NCBI GenBank assembly: GCA_012932295.1
Contig: JAAONU010000013.1
Coordinates: forward strand, 8,768,821 to 8,832,820
Reading direction: 5' to 3'
Length of the DNA: 64,000 nucleotides
DNA from: Cyclina sinensis
Lineage: Eukaryota; Mollusca; Bivalvia; Venerida; Veneridae
Shown: positions 1 to 15,033 of the stretch, piece by piece
Numbering within the stretch: the stretch's first letter is position 1
Layout: each line of letters opens with the position of its first letter
The notes under the pieces: generated by a model
The model's input: only the letters and a program-made list of their open reading frames with translations
Databases searched by the model: none
Told to the model about the DNA's origin: nothing
Position numbers and translations under genes: made by a program

Positions 1-1692
1 CAGAGTATCATAGAACTCCTTTGCAGATACCTATAGAATAATATAAGCTGCCAGCTTTGAGCTTCTAAGTGAAAATACCATTTCTTTCAACCATGATGAT
101 TGAGAATTCATTATACTATGCAATTTGTGATTTTTGTTACAATTCCTGTAAGGAAATACAATAATTACTGTATCTGTGTAGATTAAATACTGTGAATTAC
201 CATTATATGTAATGCATAAACATTTTAATTAATGTATGTGTGTACAACAACCATTACCCATGATCATTGAATTTTGTGAATTTAACATCATTTGTTTCAA
301 TACAAATTACCAATATTAACTGTTGAATTACTATTACCTGTAATTCATGAAAAGTCTAAAATCAGCTGCAATTTCTTCTGCAGCTCATGGTTCCACCTTT
401 TCTAAAAACAATGTTATACCCACATGGCCTGAAATGCTTATCATGTTCAGTATCTAGGACCATCTCCTGTTGTACTTACCTAGCTCTGATAAGATCAAAC
501 ATTAAAGTATTTTTGCAACTATAAAAACATCCTCTACCTCTCCATTTCCTTCCTCTATCTATCCAATGTGATAACATCTTCAATCCTAACTTCATATAGA
601 AACATGACTAAGACACATGACTCCTTAATCAAAATTTCTATAAAACATTATAAATGGGAGTGGGGAGGGGGTCTTTGGGGACTTGAAGTGTTGGCGAGGG
701 GGTGATGCTTGGGCAGGAAAGATCTTGCATGACCCAGGCTGCCCTATGTGATGAGTGTATAGCACAACTATGCAACTTTTATGATCATGCAGAAATCAAC
801 ACTACGTAATACAAAAACAAAACTTTTGAAAAAGTCACTATACCAACCTTGACCTTTGTCAAGATTTATTTGGACCTACGGTCAAGGACATTTATAGCAA
901 ACCTGACCACCAGAGTTAAGTTATAGCTACATGATCTCATCTTATCTCATTAAGCAGGCCTCCACTGAAAGGTGATTTAAATTTTACCTAAGGATGCAGG
1001 ATTTCAGATAAAGAGTCTAATTCATGACCCAAAAAAATAAACTACCTGATCTTTAAACAATGACGACCTCTGTCACAATATATCATAACTGTAAAGACTA
1101 ATCTGATTGGTCTCTTTTGTGCAATCACAAACCCGATTTGCTTGTCTCCAGAAGAATATCAGTAAACAAAAATTGCAGTGTGCAATCTGTAAATTTGGTG
1201 ATAAAATTTGAATTTTTCAGAATGAATCATTTACCGTTCAGCTGGGATTTCATTATCAGCAGTGAGCCATCATATTTTCAGAAGCTGTAATTTTGTGCAT
1301 CATCACCTATCAATATGGAACGACTGATAAGCCCACACTTAACAAAATACTGGCCAATATTATCACAGCCTAGATATGATCCATCTGTATGATTTCATAA
1401 CATCATGAAATACAAGAAATCTTTATCAAGTGTCTGATAAACACTAGTAAATAAATGCCAGAAAAAAATAAGTTCTAAGAAGAAACTTATGGACAAAGAA
1501 CTTCTTACACTACCAAGTAGTTCCCAAGAAAACTTCTGTGACATTTGAGTCTGAAAAACATCTTCAGGAAATCTGAAGTTATCTGTGAGAACATTATGTC
1601 AATGCCTTGAAGTTTCAGTCCTGATTCTCTGAATACAAGTAAAAGATGTAAACCCTTGATGTAAGCCAGTAATAACTACTAGACAGAATTTG
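1..1692. other. Non-coding, probably intronic
   Basis: AT-rich; apart from the weak exon at 480-518 no gene or organised repeat is seen. Confidence 0.5.
480..518 (-). CDS. Weak candidate exon
   Basis: Acceptor gatgtttttatag and donor GCTAG|GTAAGTA bracket 39 nt that are open in one frame only (CKNTLMFDLIRA). A good splice-site pair, but the exon is too short to identify. It may belong to the same - strand gene. Confidence 0.25.
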
Positions 1693-2943
1693 AACAAGAG
1701 ATGTTTGTAAATCATACATGCCCCCCTAGCACCTTATCGCTTAAGAGGCAGCCACAGAAGTAGAGGAAGGTAGAAGGACAGGGACTTGTGTCAGTACATT
1801 AAAGTGGAGGATGCTATGGGCTTCTGATATCAAAAGCTATTGGCCATGGCAAGCAGATGAACGAGTGGAGCTGTATATTATGTCAATGACACTTTGGTTA
1901 TAAAATGTATAAAGTTCAATTACTGGAAATTTAATGGTCACTCTGACCTTGAACTTTTACCATCTATGGGTCATTATCAAACTGCTTTCCAAGTTTAAGG
2001 ACCCTAGGCATAAGCATTCTGTAGTAATTCATCAGAAACTATTTTTCAGGTAATGATCAATATGACCTTTACCTTTGATATAGTGACCCTAAAAACTATC
2101 GGGGTCATCTACTGTCCATGACCAACCTGCCTGTGAAGTTAGAGGAAGCCTGGGCCCACTGCATTCTATAGTTATTGATTGGAAACTGTTTTGCTTTTGA
2201 AAAACTATAGGGGTCATCTGCTGGTCATGATTAACCTACAAACCAAATAAGAGGAACCTGGGTCCAAGGATTCTTAAGATATCTATCGGAGAAGATTTTG
2301 CTTTTCAATGTCACTAAGACTGACCCTGGCTTTGACCTAATGACCCAAAAAACTATTTGGATCATCTAATGGTCATGACCAACCTACATCCCAAGTTTAA
2401 GGAACTTGGGCCCTAGCATTCTCTAGATATATATCAGAAAAGGTTTCCCTGTGACACTTTGACCTAATGATTGAAAAACTGTAGGGGTCATCTACTGTCC
2501 ATGACCAACCTGCCGATGAAGTTTGGGGGAGCCTGGACCCAAGTGTTCTATAGATATTGATTGGAAACCATTTTGACTTTCAAGGTCACTGTGACCTTTG
2601 CCTGAGATCTGACCTAGTGACTAAAAATATAGGTGTCATCTACTGGTTATGACCAACCTACATGCCAAATTTGAGCAACTTGGGCCCAAGGATTCTCTAG
2701 ATATTTATCAGAAAAGCTTTTGCTTTTCTAGATCACTGTGACCTTGGCCTTTGATCTAATGACCCAAAAAACTATAGGAGTCATCTACTGTACATGACCA
2801 GCCTACACACCAAGTTTGAGGAAGGTGGGTCCAAGGGTTGTCTAGATATTGATCAGAAACGAAGTGTCTACTGACCGACCGACCTACAAACCAACCAACA
2901 TTTGCAAAACAATATAACCTCTCATCTTCGATGAGGGGCATAA
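1693..2943 (+). mobile_element. GGAC-tailed element with TGACCT-rich tandem array
   Basis: Head ACAAGAGATGTTTGTAAA with ATGCCCCCC at 1718-1726. Internal diverged units of roughly 140-200 bp carry GACCTTTG...GTCATCTACTG...CCAAGTTT. Then comes a CTGACCGACCGACC tract (about 2870-2905) and a stem-loop CATCTTCGATG followed by AGGGGCAT at 2935-2942. The same head and units occur at 19.5-20.9 kb. Confidence 0.75.
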
Positions 2944-5900
2944 CAAAACTTTGCAAAGCACCACAAGACAATGATACATAATTATCAAAGTTCTAGCTAG
3001 GTCTATTGGTTTTTGACAAGAACATACACTTTATTCATAGGTAAAATGTGACACCTAATAAAAACCCCAAGGGCAATGATTTGCAGATCATCCTCAACCC
3101 AATTACTGATACCAACTTTCAGAGCTCTGCACCTTGAGTTTTCACATTTTGAATTTGACATATATTCACAAAGGCTGAAATAATCTGTGAGCTTTATGCT
3201 TATACTAGACTTTCTCATTCTCAAGTGCCATAACTCTGTATTTACTAAAAAATAAAATTTGAAGTGCACAGTTTCATACAGTTTAACAGATACTTCTATA
3301 AATATGTAATAAACATCAAAACTAAGTTCAGCATCTCGTGATGAAAAATTAAGCTGATTTTTGTGAAAATTGTGGATGCAACAGTGACAGTCTCATTTGC
3401 AGTTAAGACATAGAGATGAATGAAAGATCACGCTCTTGTGTATATCGATTGTCAATCAAAATGAATTGTCACTGAAACAAAATGCAATTTCAGCCGCAAC
3501 TCAATCAAGCAATTTGTCACCACAGAATAAAATTACACTGCAATATGAAAAAATTTCTTGGTCCCTTCAGAATTTTGCTAGAAACAAATACCGGTAATAC
3601 GATGATACCACGAAAATTTGTTGCTACGACAAATGATCCAGTTCTTTGCTGATTCGAAAAAAAATGGGACACAACTGAATTTAAATCACACTGACAAATG
3701 CTCTAGGAAAGAAACCTTTTAAACATAATTATTAACAGTTGATACATCTGCTGAGAAAAAAAAAACACAGTATATCCACATAAAATGAATTATTCCCTAG
3801 CTACAGCGTCTGTTCAATACAGACAAAAATAAATTTTCTAGAATCACTGAAACAACAGGCAATTTTTCACTGCGAATTGTCACTTCAAATCCACGATATT
3901 ACTATGTGCTTATAATAGATCCACAGTTGCCACAATTCTAATTCTCTACCGAAATGCTATATAGACTGACTTCATCTTTATTTCTGTCCACTGTTCACAA
4001 TGATAATATACTTAATGGTCACAATATAAATTCCAGGAGTTTACAAAATGACCTTTGAAAGGTGACAGACAAAGATTAATCATTATTACTATAAATATCT
4101 CATATTTTCAATTGTGTATTATTCAATTCATAATTGATGATGCTAGCAATTAAATGTCAAACCAGGAAGATTTTGAATATACATCCTTGGTCATATGAAG
4201 GGTGCATTCAAAGGCAACAAAATGAAAATTAAAACCTGACAAAACCTGTTTTCTATAGTTATTGTAAGGTAGTTTATCCTTTTTGTCTTTAACCAGTTAA
4301 AAAGTTTTTTAAAAAATCCACAAATAAGAAGATTGAGAATTTTGAAGCTTGACATTGTGACTTGTTAAGCAATTATAAGTCATGACTTCCAAGAAAAACT
4401 TAAATGGTATTGGCCAAATATAGATAGGTGAAATTACAGGGCATGAACCTTTAGATTAAGTCTCGACCAGAGATAAATGTTCTTCCTTCACATTACTATC
4501 TAATTACCCATTAACGATGGCGTCCCATTTAATATACAGTATCCAATGTTTATTTCAACCTTTATTTACATGACAATGACACTAAATGACCATTTGTGTC
4601 AATGAAAACCTGCGTTTACCCTACCAGTTCACATATAAAATATCCCAAGCTATTAACATCAAATATCAAAGCCGACTCACTACAAGATCATTATTTGTTC
4701 ATCACATCTGTGATAAAAAAACACATTTATAAACATAATTTCCAGGAAGATTAAACACTGATTATCACTTATGTACGAGGCATTTTATTATTCTTTGATG
4801 TTTTAAAACCATGACAACTACAACAACAAAAATACTTCCGAATTTGCTAATGCTACTAGACTGTCATGAATTCACTCCAACTCATAAAACCTATTTACAC
4901 TGCACTTAAAACCATGTATTCCAAAAATAGCAACAGACTGACATCTATCCTTAATTCAATGGCAAGGATATAACGATGCTCCTAATTCACAAACACCTCA
5001 CAGCTTCTCTCTCACTGGCATGTCTATTAAAGTGCGGAAAACAGCTACAGTTTACCGTTACATATGGCACTTTGTATCAGTCAATAACTGAACCATAAAT
5101 GGTCAGGCACAAAGTTACATTCTTGTTTTCTCTTTTGTTGTCCTCGAAAGTTGTAAATTGCTGGTAAAGTTGTACAATAACTTCAATGGCTGAATGCTTG
5201 ATGATCCAATACAAATTTATACACTTGATTGTTCCTTAATTGATGATGGTCACCTGCCAAACAAAACTTCACATAGTCAACTGTCGGTCATTTTGTATAC
5301 ACTTTAGTTGTCATTCTTTTCTTTTCTCTTTTTCTTTTCAAATGTCTGTGAAAATATTCAATCTGCAAAGGTTATATTTTTCCTAAGTTTCACATTCCTG
5401 CATGACACTGAATTTTAAAGAAAGTGACGATAACAGATTTATCTGTAATAGAAAATTATTTCCATCAATCTAATTGCATTGTGTCAATTTATGTTTTTAT
5501 TTTCCTCTGGTGATCATCAAGATGATGATGATAGTTAAAGACAGTTTGTTTGCATTTTACTTTTAGAAATGGGTGTAAGAAAGTACACTATTACTGACTG
5601 AATAAAATATGTCATGTTTCAACTGAAAGCTTTGCTTACTATATGAGTTTCTACCAGCCAGACCGCAGCATTTCGGTAACTGATCAATTAATTAAGTAAT
5701 TCCAATCTTTTAAAACTAATAATTAACAGAAGTCTGAATGAGACAGATCATTTCAAATTAATGCTCTGTTCTGTTCTGTTCTGTTATAATGCCACTGGGC
5801 TCTCTCTATCAGCACACTGACAAGTCAGTATATAGGTAATTAATCAAGTGGTGAAAGCGAAAAAGTTCTAAGTATAAACACAAAGAAGCAGGTAGCTGTT

Positions 5901-8900
5901 TTTTGCATTGAACCCTTGGAATATACAGTGGATAAACCTTAGTTATTTTTGAGTCCTAATTGTTAGATCCAATAAAAAAACCCAAAGAGTTTTCACTTTC
6001 ATTCTATTCAACATACCATAGGTATTTCAACCATAAAACCCTGCTATAAACTTTGTCATCAACTGCTGAACTACACTTCTTTATTTCCACAACATTTATT
6101 TTTATTTCACTTTCAACAATAACTGCCCAATCTCAACACAGTTCTCACAGCCAACGCTACAATTTATTAATGTCCTTAGTGATTAACAAAATAAATCATC
6201 AGTTTCAAAGAGGAACAAAGTTCAAAACTGATACAATAAAATTCCAAGGTAGAAATTAATATGAACAAAGACATAAATCACTCTGAATGAAAACTACCGA
6301 GCCAGCAGCAACAACAACAACTCCTTAACAAATGCAGCCAAATCACCAAATTCAGCAGAAATTTACTCTTGAAACATTTAAAACTAGATTATTCAGCAGA
6401 AATCTACACTTGAAACATTTAATACAGGATTTACTTAATCTCATTACATTGTAACAGCTTGTTACAGGTCAAAACTATACCAGCCTCCGAGTATATACGG
6501 CTATTCCAGAAAATGGCCTATTCTTCCAGCAGATGTTGCTTAATCAACAAACCTAATAATCAGCTTGTGAGAATTAATTAGAAACACAACCAAAAGAAAA
6601 GAATCATTCACACTCAAATTTGATGACGGAATGTCGACAGAACAGCGAAATCCCATATCCATCAAATGATAATTTCTCAGTTACACATTTGTTCTCTGGC
6701 TAATATAAGAAAATGTTTGCATCTAATCATTTTAAATTACCAGATCTTGAATCAACTATCACAAATCTGGACATCACTATCACACACAACTAGAATTAAC
6801 ACTGTTAAAATCTGGATTTTTTTACTAATATGCAATCACAACAAATAATAAAATGAATGATTACTACAGAATCACAGTATTCGTAATATCCTTTGCCAAT
6901 AAAATTTTATCAATCTTTTCAATTTTAAAATCTTAAAAGATTACGCTAAGATGTTATGCTATTGGAATTTGAACGGTAGTAATTCACTCCATAGCCACTA
7001 TCAGCTGCCAAAAACAAAAAAAATTAGGAGTTTATGTCATCACTAAATAAAATATGAGCAGTAACACTAATCTAAAATGATAATATTAGTATCTTTCCTG
7101 AATGAATCAATACTACACACACATGCTCTTAGCACACTACTTTACTATGGCGGAACTAGGGTACGGCATTTTAAATAACTGACTTATTGTTCACAGTACA
7201 GTCCTGTCAGCTTTAGACAATGGTCTGTCAACACAATGACTGTCACATCTATGACAAATCAATATAACTACTGGGTCAATTAAATGTTGAAACAAAGCTT
7301 GAAAAATAGTCGGTGGTCTAACGTAACCCTAAAGGTATTTTTGCTCACTTGGGCTGAAAAATAGTTGCATACTGAACCTGACATATCTTCATGTGGTACC
7401 TAATCACAGACATAAATTTCGTTTCATTATATGTCACTTGTTTGGTTTTTGTTATTTCGATGTGAAAGTATACCAACATAAGAACACTAAAATGTTGAAC
7501 TAAGCTTCAATAAACACTAATCAAGAGAGCTAATTCAGCAAAAAAAAATCTACAAAAGCAAATTTGAAAATCAGGAGTCTTTTCGCTTTGCTGAATGAAA
7601 ATATTGACTAAAAGATTTCAAACAAGCTGACATAATAGGAGGTCAACATACACTTGCATTTTGGCAAATAAAGCCAAGTTTTTGCTCTAACACTAATTCT
7701 TTAAACTAACAAGGATCCTGAGAGCTTCATAAAGTGGTATGAAATTTCTGTACATTTAATCAGTCTCAAGATAATCTCCTATCAGAGCAAACCTGATTTG
7801 TCACCTTATTTAGTGACTGCAAATCAATTTTGCCATATTTGGAGCTGACCTTTTGCCACTCTTGGTGCAGTGGAACAATGTTCCTCGAAATTGACCAGCA
7901 GTTTCATTGTCTCACAACTTGATTACAGTAATTGCTGTTCATTTTGTATAGATTTTTCTCTCTCCTATTTTTCACTGAAACAATAATCAAGCACAGCTAC
8001 TTGACAATGACCAGAAGCTCTCCAGGAACTCTGTGATCAAAATTGATCACTATAGTTGAGATAGTCTTGTGAGCCCTCAGTGATACCAAATTGCTAAAGA
8101 TAAACATTGATTAAAGAATCATATATTCTTGACTTACCTATATTATGAGAACAGCTGCATCTCACCCATTTTGTGGCTCTGATAAGTTTATACAGACTAA
8201 AACAATATTCAAAATAGATTATTTAAAGAAAGAGCTCTGAAAAATAATGCTTATTTCTTTCAATAGGGTTCAGTATACACAATAAAGTAGGACTGTGGGA
8301 TTTTGAGACATGTTATGTTTATGCAGCGCCAGTACTTTGGAATCAGAGCCTTCATTTCTTTAACACTGTACTTTCACTATCCTAGCTGTCACATCCCTGA
8401 AATGGCTGAAGCTTCTTCCTGTTCTAATATTTCATTACTTCTGATTAAACAAGATGTAGCAAGCATGTGATTATGTCTGTCTTTCTCTGACAGGCATGGT
8501 TTTTACTGTTCTGAAAATAATGTCTCCAACAGACAAAAGGTCCCCAAAGCACATCTGTTTTCCTCACTGCACAACTGGAAGAATCAATATTTCATGTAAA
8601 TGTGCCTTTTCTTTTTCTCTCACCAGGTTTGAATTTGCTACTGTCAGAAAATATGATCTGACTAATGAAATAACAGCATACAAAATTCATGGTGATGCAT
8701 TTACATATTAATATTTTTTAACTTCAAGCAAAGCTCTCTAATTTTTGTAACAGCCTAAAGTTGTCAGCAATTAAATGGGTTTGCCGAGATTACCTGCCCC
8801 TGACAAATGACAATGTCACTATTAGTGGAATTCAGGAAAGGTCTAAAATGCTGATGCACTGTAGTTTAAAAATACAATGAAACTGTTTTATATCCTGTCC

Positions 8901-10239
8901 ATACCAACAAAGTATTTTGCGATTTTGGCATACTGGTATTTGGCAATCCGTAACTTTGAAAAAACACCACAACATGTTGAGTCGAAATAAGATTACAATA
9001 ACATGACGCCGGTCTATAAACTGACCAAATATGGTTACTGTAGGTATAAAATTGTACTATAAAGAAGCTGTCAAAACTAGGCCCCAGGACATCTTTTTTT
9101 CAAGGTTGAAAATTCCCATAATTCCCTGTAGAATTACATGCAGGCATTTTAGTGCACATGTTCTTTTGCATGACTGATGCAAACCTTTTTTTTTTTTTGT
9201 AAGACAACAGATAAATATAGAGAGCAAACACAGTTATATGTCACAAACAGTGGTAAAAGTTTCTTTTCAGCTTTTTACATAGGGTAACCCCTGCACGTGA
9301 CCTTATGATGAAATGAAACATTTACTATTTATGCAATATGAAAGTACAATATAAACTGAAACAAATATTGTGAAAGTCAAGTCAAGGGAGGTTATTTTGC
9401 AAAATAACAGCAATTAAATGTTATTAAGTATATTACAAGACCCTCCAACCCATTTGCCATTGTTTTGTTGTTAAACTGAGTTATGTCTTTGTATCATGCA
9501 TATATTAATAAGTGCAATAAAATATTATTAAACAAGACCCTCCGATCAAGGTCAAAAGGATATGTAGCACCTAAATCCAACAGCGAGTAATATTTAAACA
9601 AAAATTTCACAGACAATTAAGTATTTCTTTTACTTTCTCATGTATTTGTTATGAAATTTTGGCCTAATTAGCTGTCTTCAACACACAAGTTTGTCTGTTA
9701 AATTTGTATAGTCAGAGTTTTTTTTATTGTGAAGTGGAAAAATAACCTAGTTAATCTCATCAATCCCGAAATTTCTATAAACAATTTTATCAAACATTTT
9801 TCACTTTAATCAGAAAGCTCTTATAAAATTAACTGATGCAAACTGAATAACTTTATAACTTATTTCTATAAACAATTTTATCAAGAAATCATGATTCCAC
9901 ATGCACTATCTTCTTTGAGATTCTTGGTTCTATTTCTTATTTCTGTGAATTGCTAGTTTTGCTGTGTTACCAAAATGCAAATTCTGATCAGCAGTATAGA
10001 AACTTCTTATTTGAACTTCTGAAACCATTTTGAGACACCCTCAACTGCAAAACCTCAGTACAGATAAGGGGAAAAAATCATCTGAATGTAACAAGAGCAC
10101 TTCCCTGTTTCTTTTCTGGATGAATTATAGATAGAAAGGGATAAGAAGAACATTTCTTTTAAGGGTCATTTGAAGGTTACAGAGTTCAAACTTGACAGAA
10201 TGCTGTGTAGTTAAAATTATTGGCGTCTGCGCCGAAGGG
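2944..10239. other. Non-coding AT-rich sequence, probably intronic
   Basis: Only short frames rich in Phe/Ile/Lys/Ser without codon structure; a few diverged repeat pieces. Nothing specific seen. Confidence 0.5.
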
Positions 10240-10430
10240 GGGTGACGTGACTGGTTGGGGGGGGGGGGGGGGGGGGTTGAGGTAGGATGGGGAGTTAAGT
10301 ACCTATGTTTTAAAATTTAAAAAAAAAAAAAAATAAATTGGGCACAGGGGGGGCAGGGTGACTGGTTGGGGGGGGGGGGGGGTCCCATGCTGAGGGGATG
10401 GTTGGGGGGGGGAGTACTTACCCATCTCAT
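10240..10430. repeat. G-run/A-run low-complexity region
   Basis: G homopolymers at about 10256-10276 and 10367-10382 separated by an A run (10319-10333). The flanking text GGGTGACTGGTTGGGG is duplicated. Length errors in assembly are likely. Confidence 0.85.
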
Positions 10431-10479
10431 GTCAGTTAATATTTTATTTGTAGGCTTAAGAAGTTTTTTTCCTATATAT

Positions 10480-12630
10480 AAGTATAAGCACAATCAAGTG
10501 ACCCCTGGGGTTGGGGCTAACTGTGACCCAGGGACATGGGTACCAACAATCTTTGCAGGGGTCTTGCTGGTGATCAAGTATTCCAAGTTTGAATGGAATA
10601 TCCTTAACACTTTTTGAGACATGGACATAAAGGAAAAGGTTAACAAAGAAATTTTAACTTGAAAATGGGGCATAACATTGCAAAAATAAATTTGAGGGTT
10701 ATCTGCCCTTGAAAAATGGTGTTGTCTTAAGTGATACAATTGTAAGCATTACAACTGGAAAGTTTGATAAAGAAACATTAAGAAATGGCATAGTTATAGC
10801 CAATGTTAAGTTTTCATGACAAAATCCAAGTACAAAAAGGGGCATAACTCTGTCAATTTTGACCTTGACCTACACATTTTGGCATCATCATGACCCTGTT
10901 GCCGTAAGCAATATGATTTGAAAGTTTGATATTGAAATGTTAAGAAATGGCAAAGTTATTCCCAACGTTAGGTTTTCATGACAAATCCATGTATAACTAG
11001 AACTATCGCTGAATGCAATTCATACCCCCACCAATGTCCTTGACAGAAGACGACATGGAAAGGTGGTTAAGGGAATAACTTTAGTGGCACATTGAATACA
11101 TATACATAAAAAGAAATTATCTCTGGTGAAAAAAAACAAACAAATTGTACAGGTAATAGTATAAATATATATTGTCAAATCATATTCGAAACAGTTACAA
11201 ATAACCTTTCATTTTCCCAATGTACTAAAACAAACAAAAGCAGTGAAGTTAAGAAAATAGCATAATTATGTCAAAATGTAATTAAGAGTGGAAAACTTAG
11301 CATACTGAGCTTACTTGTTCTAGTTTTAGAAATGGCCTTGACCTTAAGCTGGCACAAGGGTAAGATGGGTTCTGCACATTGCCCAGTTGGGGTGAACATT
11401 TGAGTCAAGTTTGAAGAAAATCCTTCCACTGGTATAGAATTTATAGAGCGGACACGACATATTGTCTAGTATTGACTGTAAGTAAATTAAAAGACTTAAA
11501 AAGGGGCATAACTTTGTCAAAATGCAATACAGAGTTATGAAACTTGACCTGCATATCTTACTTGTGATACCTCATATATCTTTTAAGTTTTAAGCAAATA
11601 CCTGTGTTAGTTTCAGAAATATTCAAGTACATGTTAAAATTTAAGAACATTTTCTAAGTCAATTTTGACCTTCAAGTGTGACCTCGACCTTAAGCCAGCG
11701 CAAAGGTCACATGGGTTCTGCACATAACTTTGTTGAGTTGAACATTTGAGTAAAGTTTGAAGAAATTTCTTCCATTAGTATAGGATTTATAGAGCGGACA
11801 CGACATATTGTCTAATATTTGATTGTATGTAAATTTGAAGACTTAAAAAGGGGCATTACTTTGTCAAAATGCAATACAGAGTTATGAAACTTGACCTGCA
11901 TATCCAAATTGTGACACTTCATATATATTTTAAGTTTCAAGCAAATACGTTTTCTAGTTTCAGAAATATTCAAATACATGTTAAAATTTAAGAATATTTT
12001 CTAAGTAAATTTTTGACCTTCAAGTGTGACCTTGACCTTAAGCCGGCAAAAGGGTAACATGGGTTCTGCACATCCCCTTGTTGAGGTGAACATTTGAGCC
12101 AAGATTAAAGAAAATCTTTCAATTAGTGTAGGACTTACAGAGCGGACACGACATAATGTCTAATATTTGATTGTTTGATATTTGACCTTCAATTGTGACC
12201 TTGACCTTGAGCTGACACATGGGCAACATGGGTTCTGCACATCCCCTTGTTGAGGTGAACATTTCAGCCAAGTTTGAAGAAAATCCTTCAATTGGTATAG
12301 GATTTATAGAGCGGACACGATAATGGAGACGGACAGACGGACGGACGGACTGACCGACGGACGCGACAAAGCGAATCCATTATAACACCCCCCACATTTT
12401 GTGGTGGGGGTATAAAAAGGGGCAAAACTCTGTCAAATGTGACCATGACCTAGAAATTTTGGCATCAACCCGACCCTATTGTCATAAGCAATACAATTTG
12501 AAAGCTTGATAAGATAATGTTTAGAAATGGCAAAGTTAAAGCCAACGTTAAGTTTTCGTGACGGACCGCCGGACCGACGGACAAAGCGATCCCTATGTAT
12601 CGCCTTTTCTTCGAAAGGGCAACACAAAAA
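10480..12630 (+). repeat. Outer repeat interrupted by the 10994-12416 element
   Basis: Sequence around 10835-10990 (GGGGCATAACTCTGTCAA ... GGCAAAGTTATTCC) is repeated at 12417-12560 with about 85-90 percent similarity by eye, followed by its own GGACCGACGGAC tract and stem CTTTTCTTCGAAAGG near 12603-12618. The inner element separates the two. Confidence 0.6.
10994..12416 (+). mobile_element. GGAC-tailed element with about 350-bp units, nested
   Basis: Head ACTAGAACTATCGC with ATACCCCCAC at 11022-11031. Internal units of about 347 bp start near 11493, 11840 and a truncated one near 12170 (AGAGCGGACACGACAT at the unit ends). A GACGGACGGAC tract spans 12328-12365, and the hairpin ends GTGGGGGTAT at 12404-12413, the exact reverse complement of the head. 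It interrupts another repeat that resumes at 12417. Confidence 0.8.
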
Positions 12631-15033
12631 GTTTCCTAAAAGCTGAATAAAGGAATATTTCACTGAGCTAAAGTATACCAAATGAAAGGTGTACAGTGCC
12701 AAATGGGCTTCTGATCACTACAGAATCTTTTGACTGTGCTACATTTAATTTCTAAAGAGACCCTAACAACAATAACTGGTATTTACAAAATATACAAGCA
12801 AGATATTTTTGTTTAAAGGACCAAACAATTCAGGTTTTTTTTCCTGTATGACAGAGAACTATGAACTATAAATTTGGCTGTCATCACTCCAAGGACATGG
12901 CATTAAAACAGACTTAAGAACTCAGGTACATTTATTGGAAGCTGTACTGTAATGAGACCCCTAAAGATTAAGAAAAGTAACTTATCTCTCCTGATAAAGG
13001 CACTTAAAGAGATGCTACCAATTTACTAATCATTGATTTATCTCACAAAACCTTTGATGTATGTGTCTGGTGAGTTAATCCTTCATGATTACTTATCATA
13101 AGAAACACTCTAAACTAATGGGCTGGCCCTAATCCAGACTTCAATTACTGCAAGGGAAGCAACACTTATATCACTCCCATATATACAGACTAGAGTTATT
13201 TCCCTTTGAGAAGTTTCAAACATGTGCAAAGTGAACTTTTGTTCAACATTACTGAAATGTTTGGTCTTTAAAACTTCTAAATATAACCAAAATGTATTTT
13301 TGATGTCTTCCTAAATGACATCCATTCTGTCATCACTACATCTTTAAGGTTGAATAAGTTGAAATTTGATATTTCAAGTAGGTTGAAATATGTAACACCT
13401 TAGGAAGTTAATATGAAATTTGGACAAGAAAAACTGTAGTCTTCAATAAAAATGTAAACAGATAAATAAATAAATAAAAAGTTCTGATATATAAGTTATC
13501 TTCTTCCTAATATTGATGTGAATGAATCAAATTTATACAAAAAAGAAGTTATTTTGACTTCAATACACGCTTTAGATGGTACATAATAAGGTCCATATAC
13601 AGATAACATCAATACATAAAGATTACTTGTGTACTTTATGCACAATTTACTTTTCAAAGTGCATGTTATGTTGCTTGTAAACTAATATCTTGGTTGTGAC
13701 ACATGCAGAGGGGGATAGAATGTGTTTAATATTATAACAGAAACCTTTGTTCAGATGCTACTCCTCTTACAGAAATACATAATAATGCCCTTGTATTTTT
13801 CTAAGTTGCAGTGGTCATTTATTCAAATGTTGACATGTCTGTGATAAACCCAGCTATCCCTGTCACGTTCAATTTGTATTTAACATGAAATAAATTACAC
13901 TTGAAATATTTAGCAAAAAAATTTACCTAAATATTTTTCTCTTTGAAAACATCTCTCATGTAATGTACATTAACCTCCAAGTCATTCTCTCTAGCAGAGT
14001 GTATTTATCATTGGTACCATTTGACCGATACTCTGTGAAGTGTACTTTGGTTGTAGGGGATTGTATATTCCAGAGACACCCTAGTTCTTTTCCGTGCATA
14101 GTGTTCAGCACTGATATATGGGACGTCATTTTATAATCTCATCTGAATGACAATTAGTAATGTTAATGGAGAATTGGAGGATCTCACTTGTGTCCCCTGG
14201 ATTACAAGTCCAGCTTGTTACTTATCCATCCCCAACTTCATTTTGATCAAAAATTATATTCACCTGTTCCCTTATTTCAGAAAATTCAAAATAATTGATC
14301 AAGATATGGCGTTAAATATTATTATTTTTTTTTTATAAAACAATTAGATGTTTCTAAACAGTGGAAGTTGTTAGACTCCTGTGACAGACTGCACTTGGAG
14401 ACTTTTAAAATCTACTAAAGAATTAAGGGTGCATCAATGTGTGGGTCTCTAAATAGGTTTTCATCTCAGACATTCCCTTCTTTAACCACCTAAGAATGTT
14501 GCTTATATTCCAGTGGTTGGCTGACAGTAGCCACAACACCTCATTTATAACCTGTATCAGTAAACAGTGGTCTTTCCCTGCCCAGGTTTGTATATAAACT
14601 CTCATGTATTTTATATCCAACATATCATCAACATATCAACCCCTATCATTATGCCAAGTTTAATTATTACTTTCCCAAACTTTGCTCTGGAATAAAATAT
14701 TCCTAGAGATATTGATCTTACCTTAGTATTTCGAGAAAGAAAAAAACTTGATAAAGGAACTTGAAAAGTAATAAAATGAGTTAAAACTCAAAAAGTATGC
14801 CCCATGTTAAATGGCAAGAATAATTGAAACTGGGCAAAATAAACCAATATTACTGTGTACTGTGTGTACATTTTGTTAAACAACGCAATATAATGAAAAA
14901 TGAGATTCTATGGAAAAAAAAATTAGCTACATCACAGATTTAGAGAATTGTGATTCCACTTATTTCATGAAAATGCAAAGTAGGCATTTGCAGAGATTGT
15001 GTGAAAGCACACAAAACAGCTTTCCAAACACCC
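12631..15033. other. Non-coding, contains SINE copy 2
   Basis: AT-rich, with short A/T-rich simple repeats (TAAA units near 13460). No exon seen. Confidence 0.5.
14040..14226 (-). repeat. tRNA-derived SINE copy 2
   Basis: Body shared with 33.1-33.3 kb (CATTACTAATTGTC; ATCAGTGCTGAACACT; GAAAAGAAC). The head retains an anticodon arm CTGGACTTGTAATCCAG: 5-bp stem, loop CTTGTAA, anticodon TGT (Thr). Box A is lost or truncated. Confidence 0.65.

Noticed and set aside
10366..10739. Gly-rich and overlapping frames near the G-runs
   Set aside because: Produced by homopolymers and repeat sequence.
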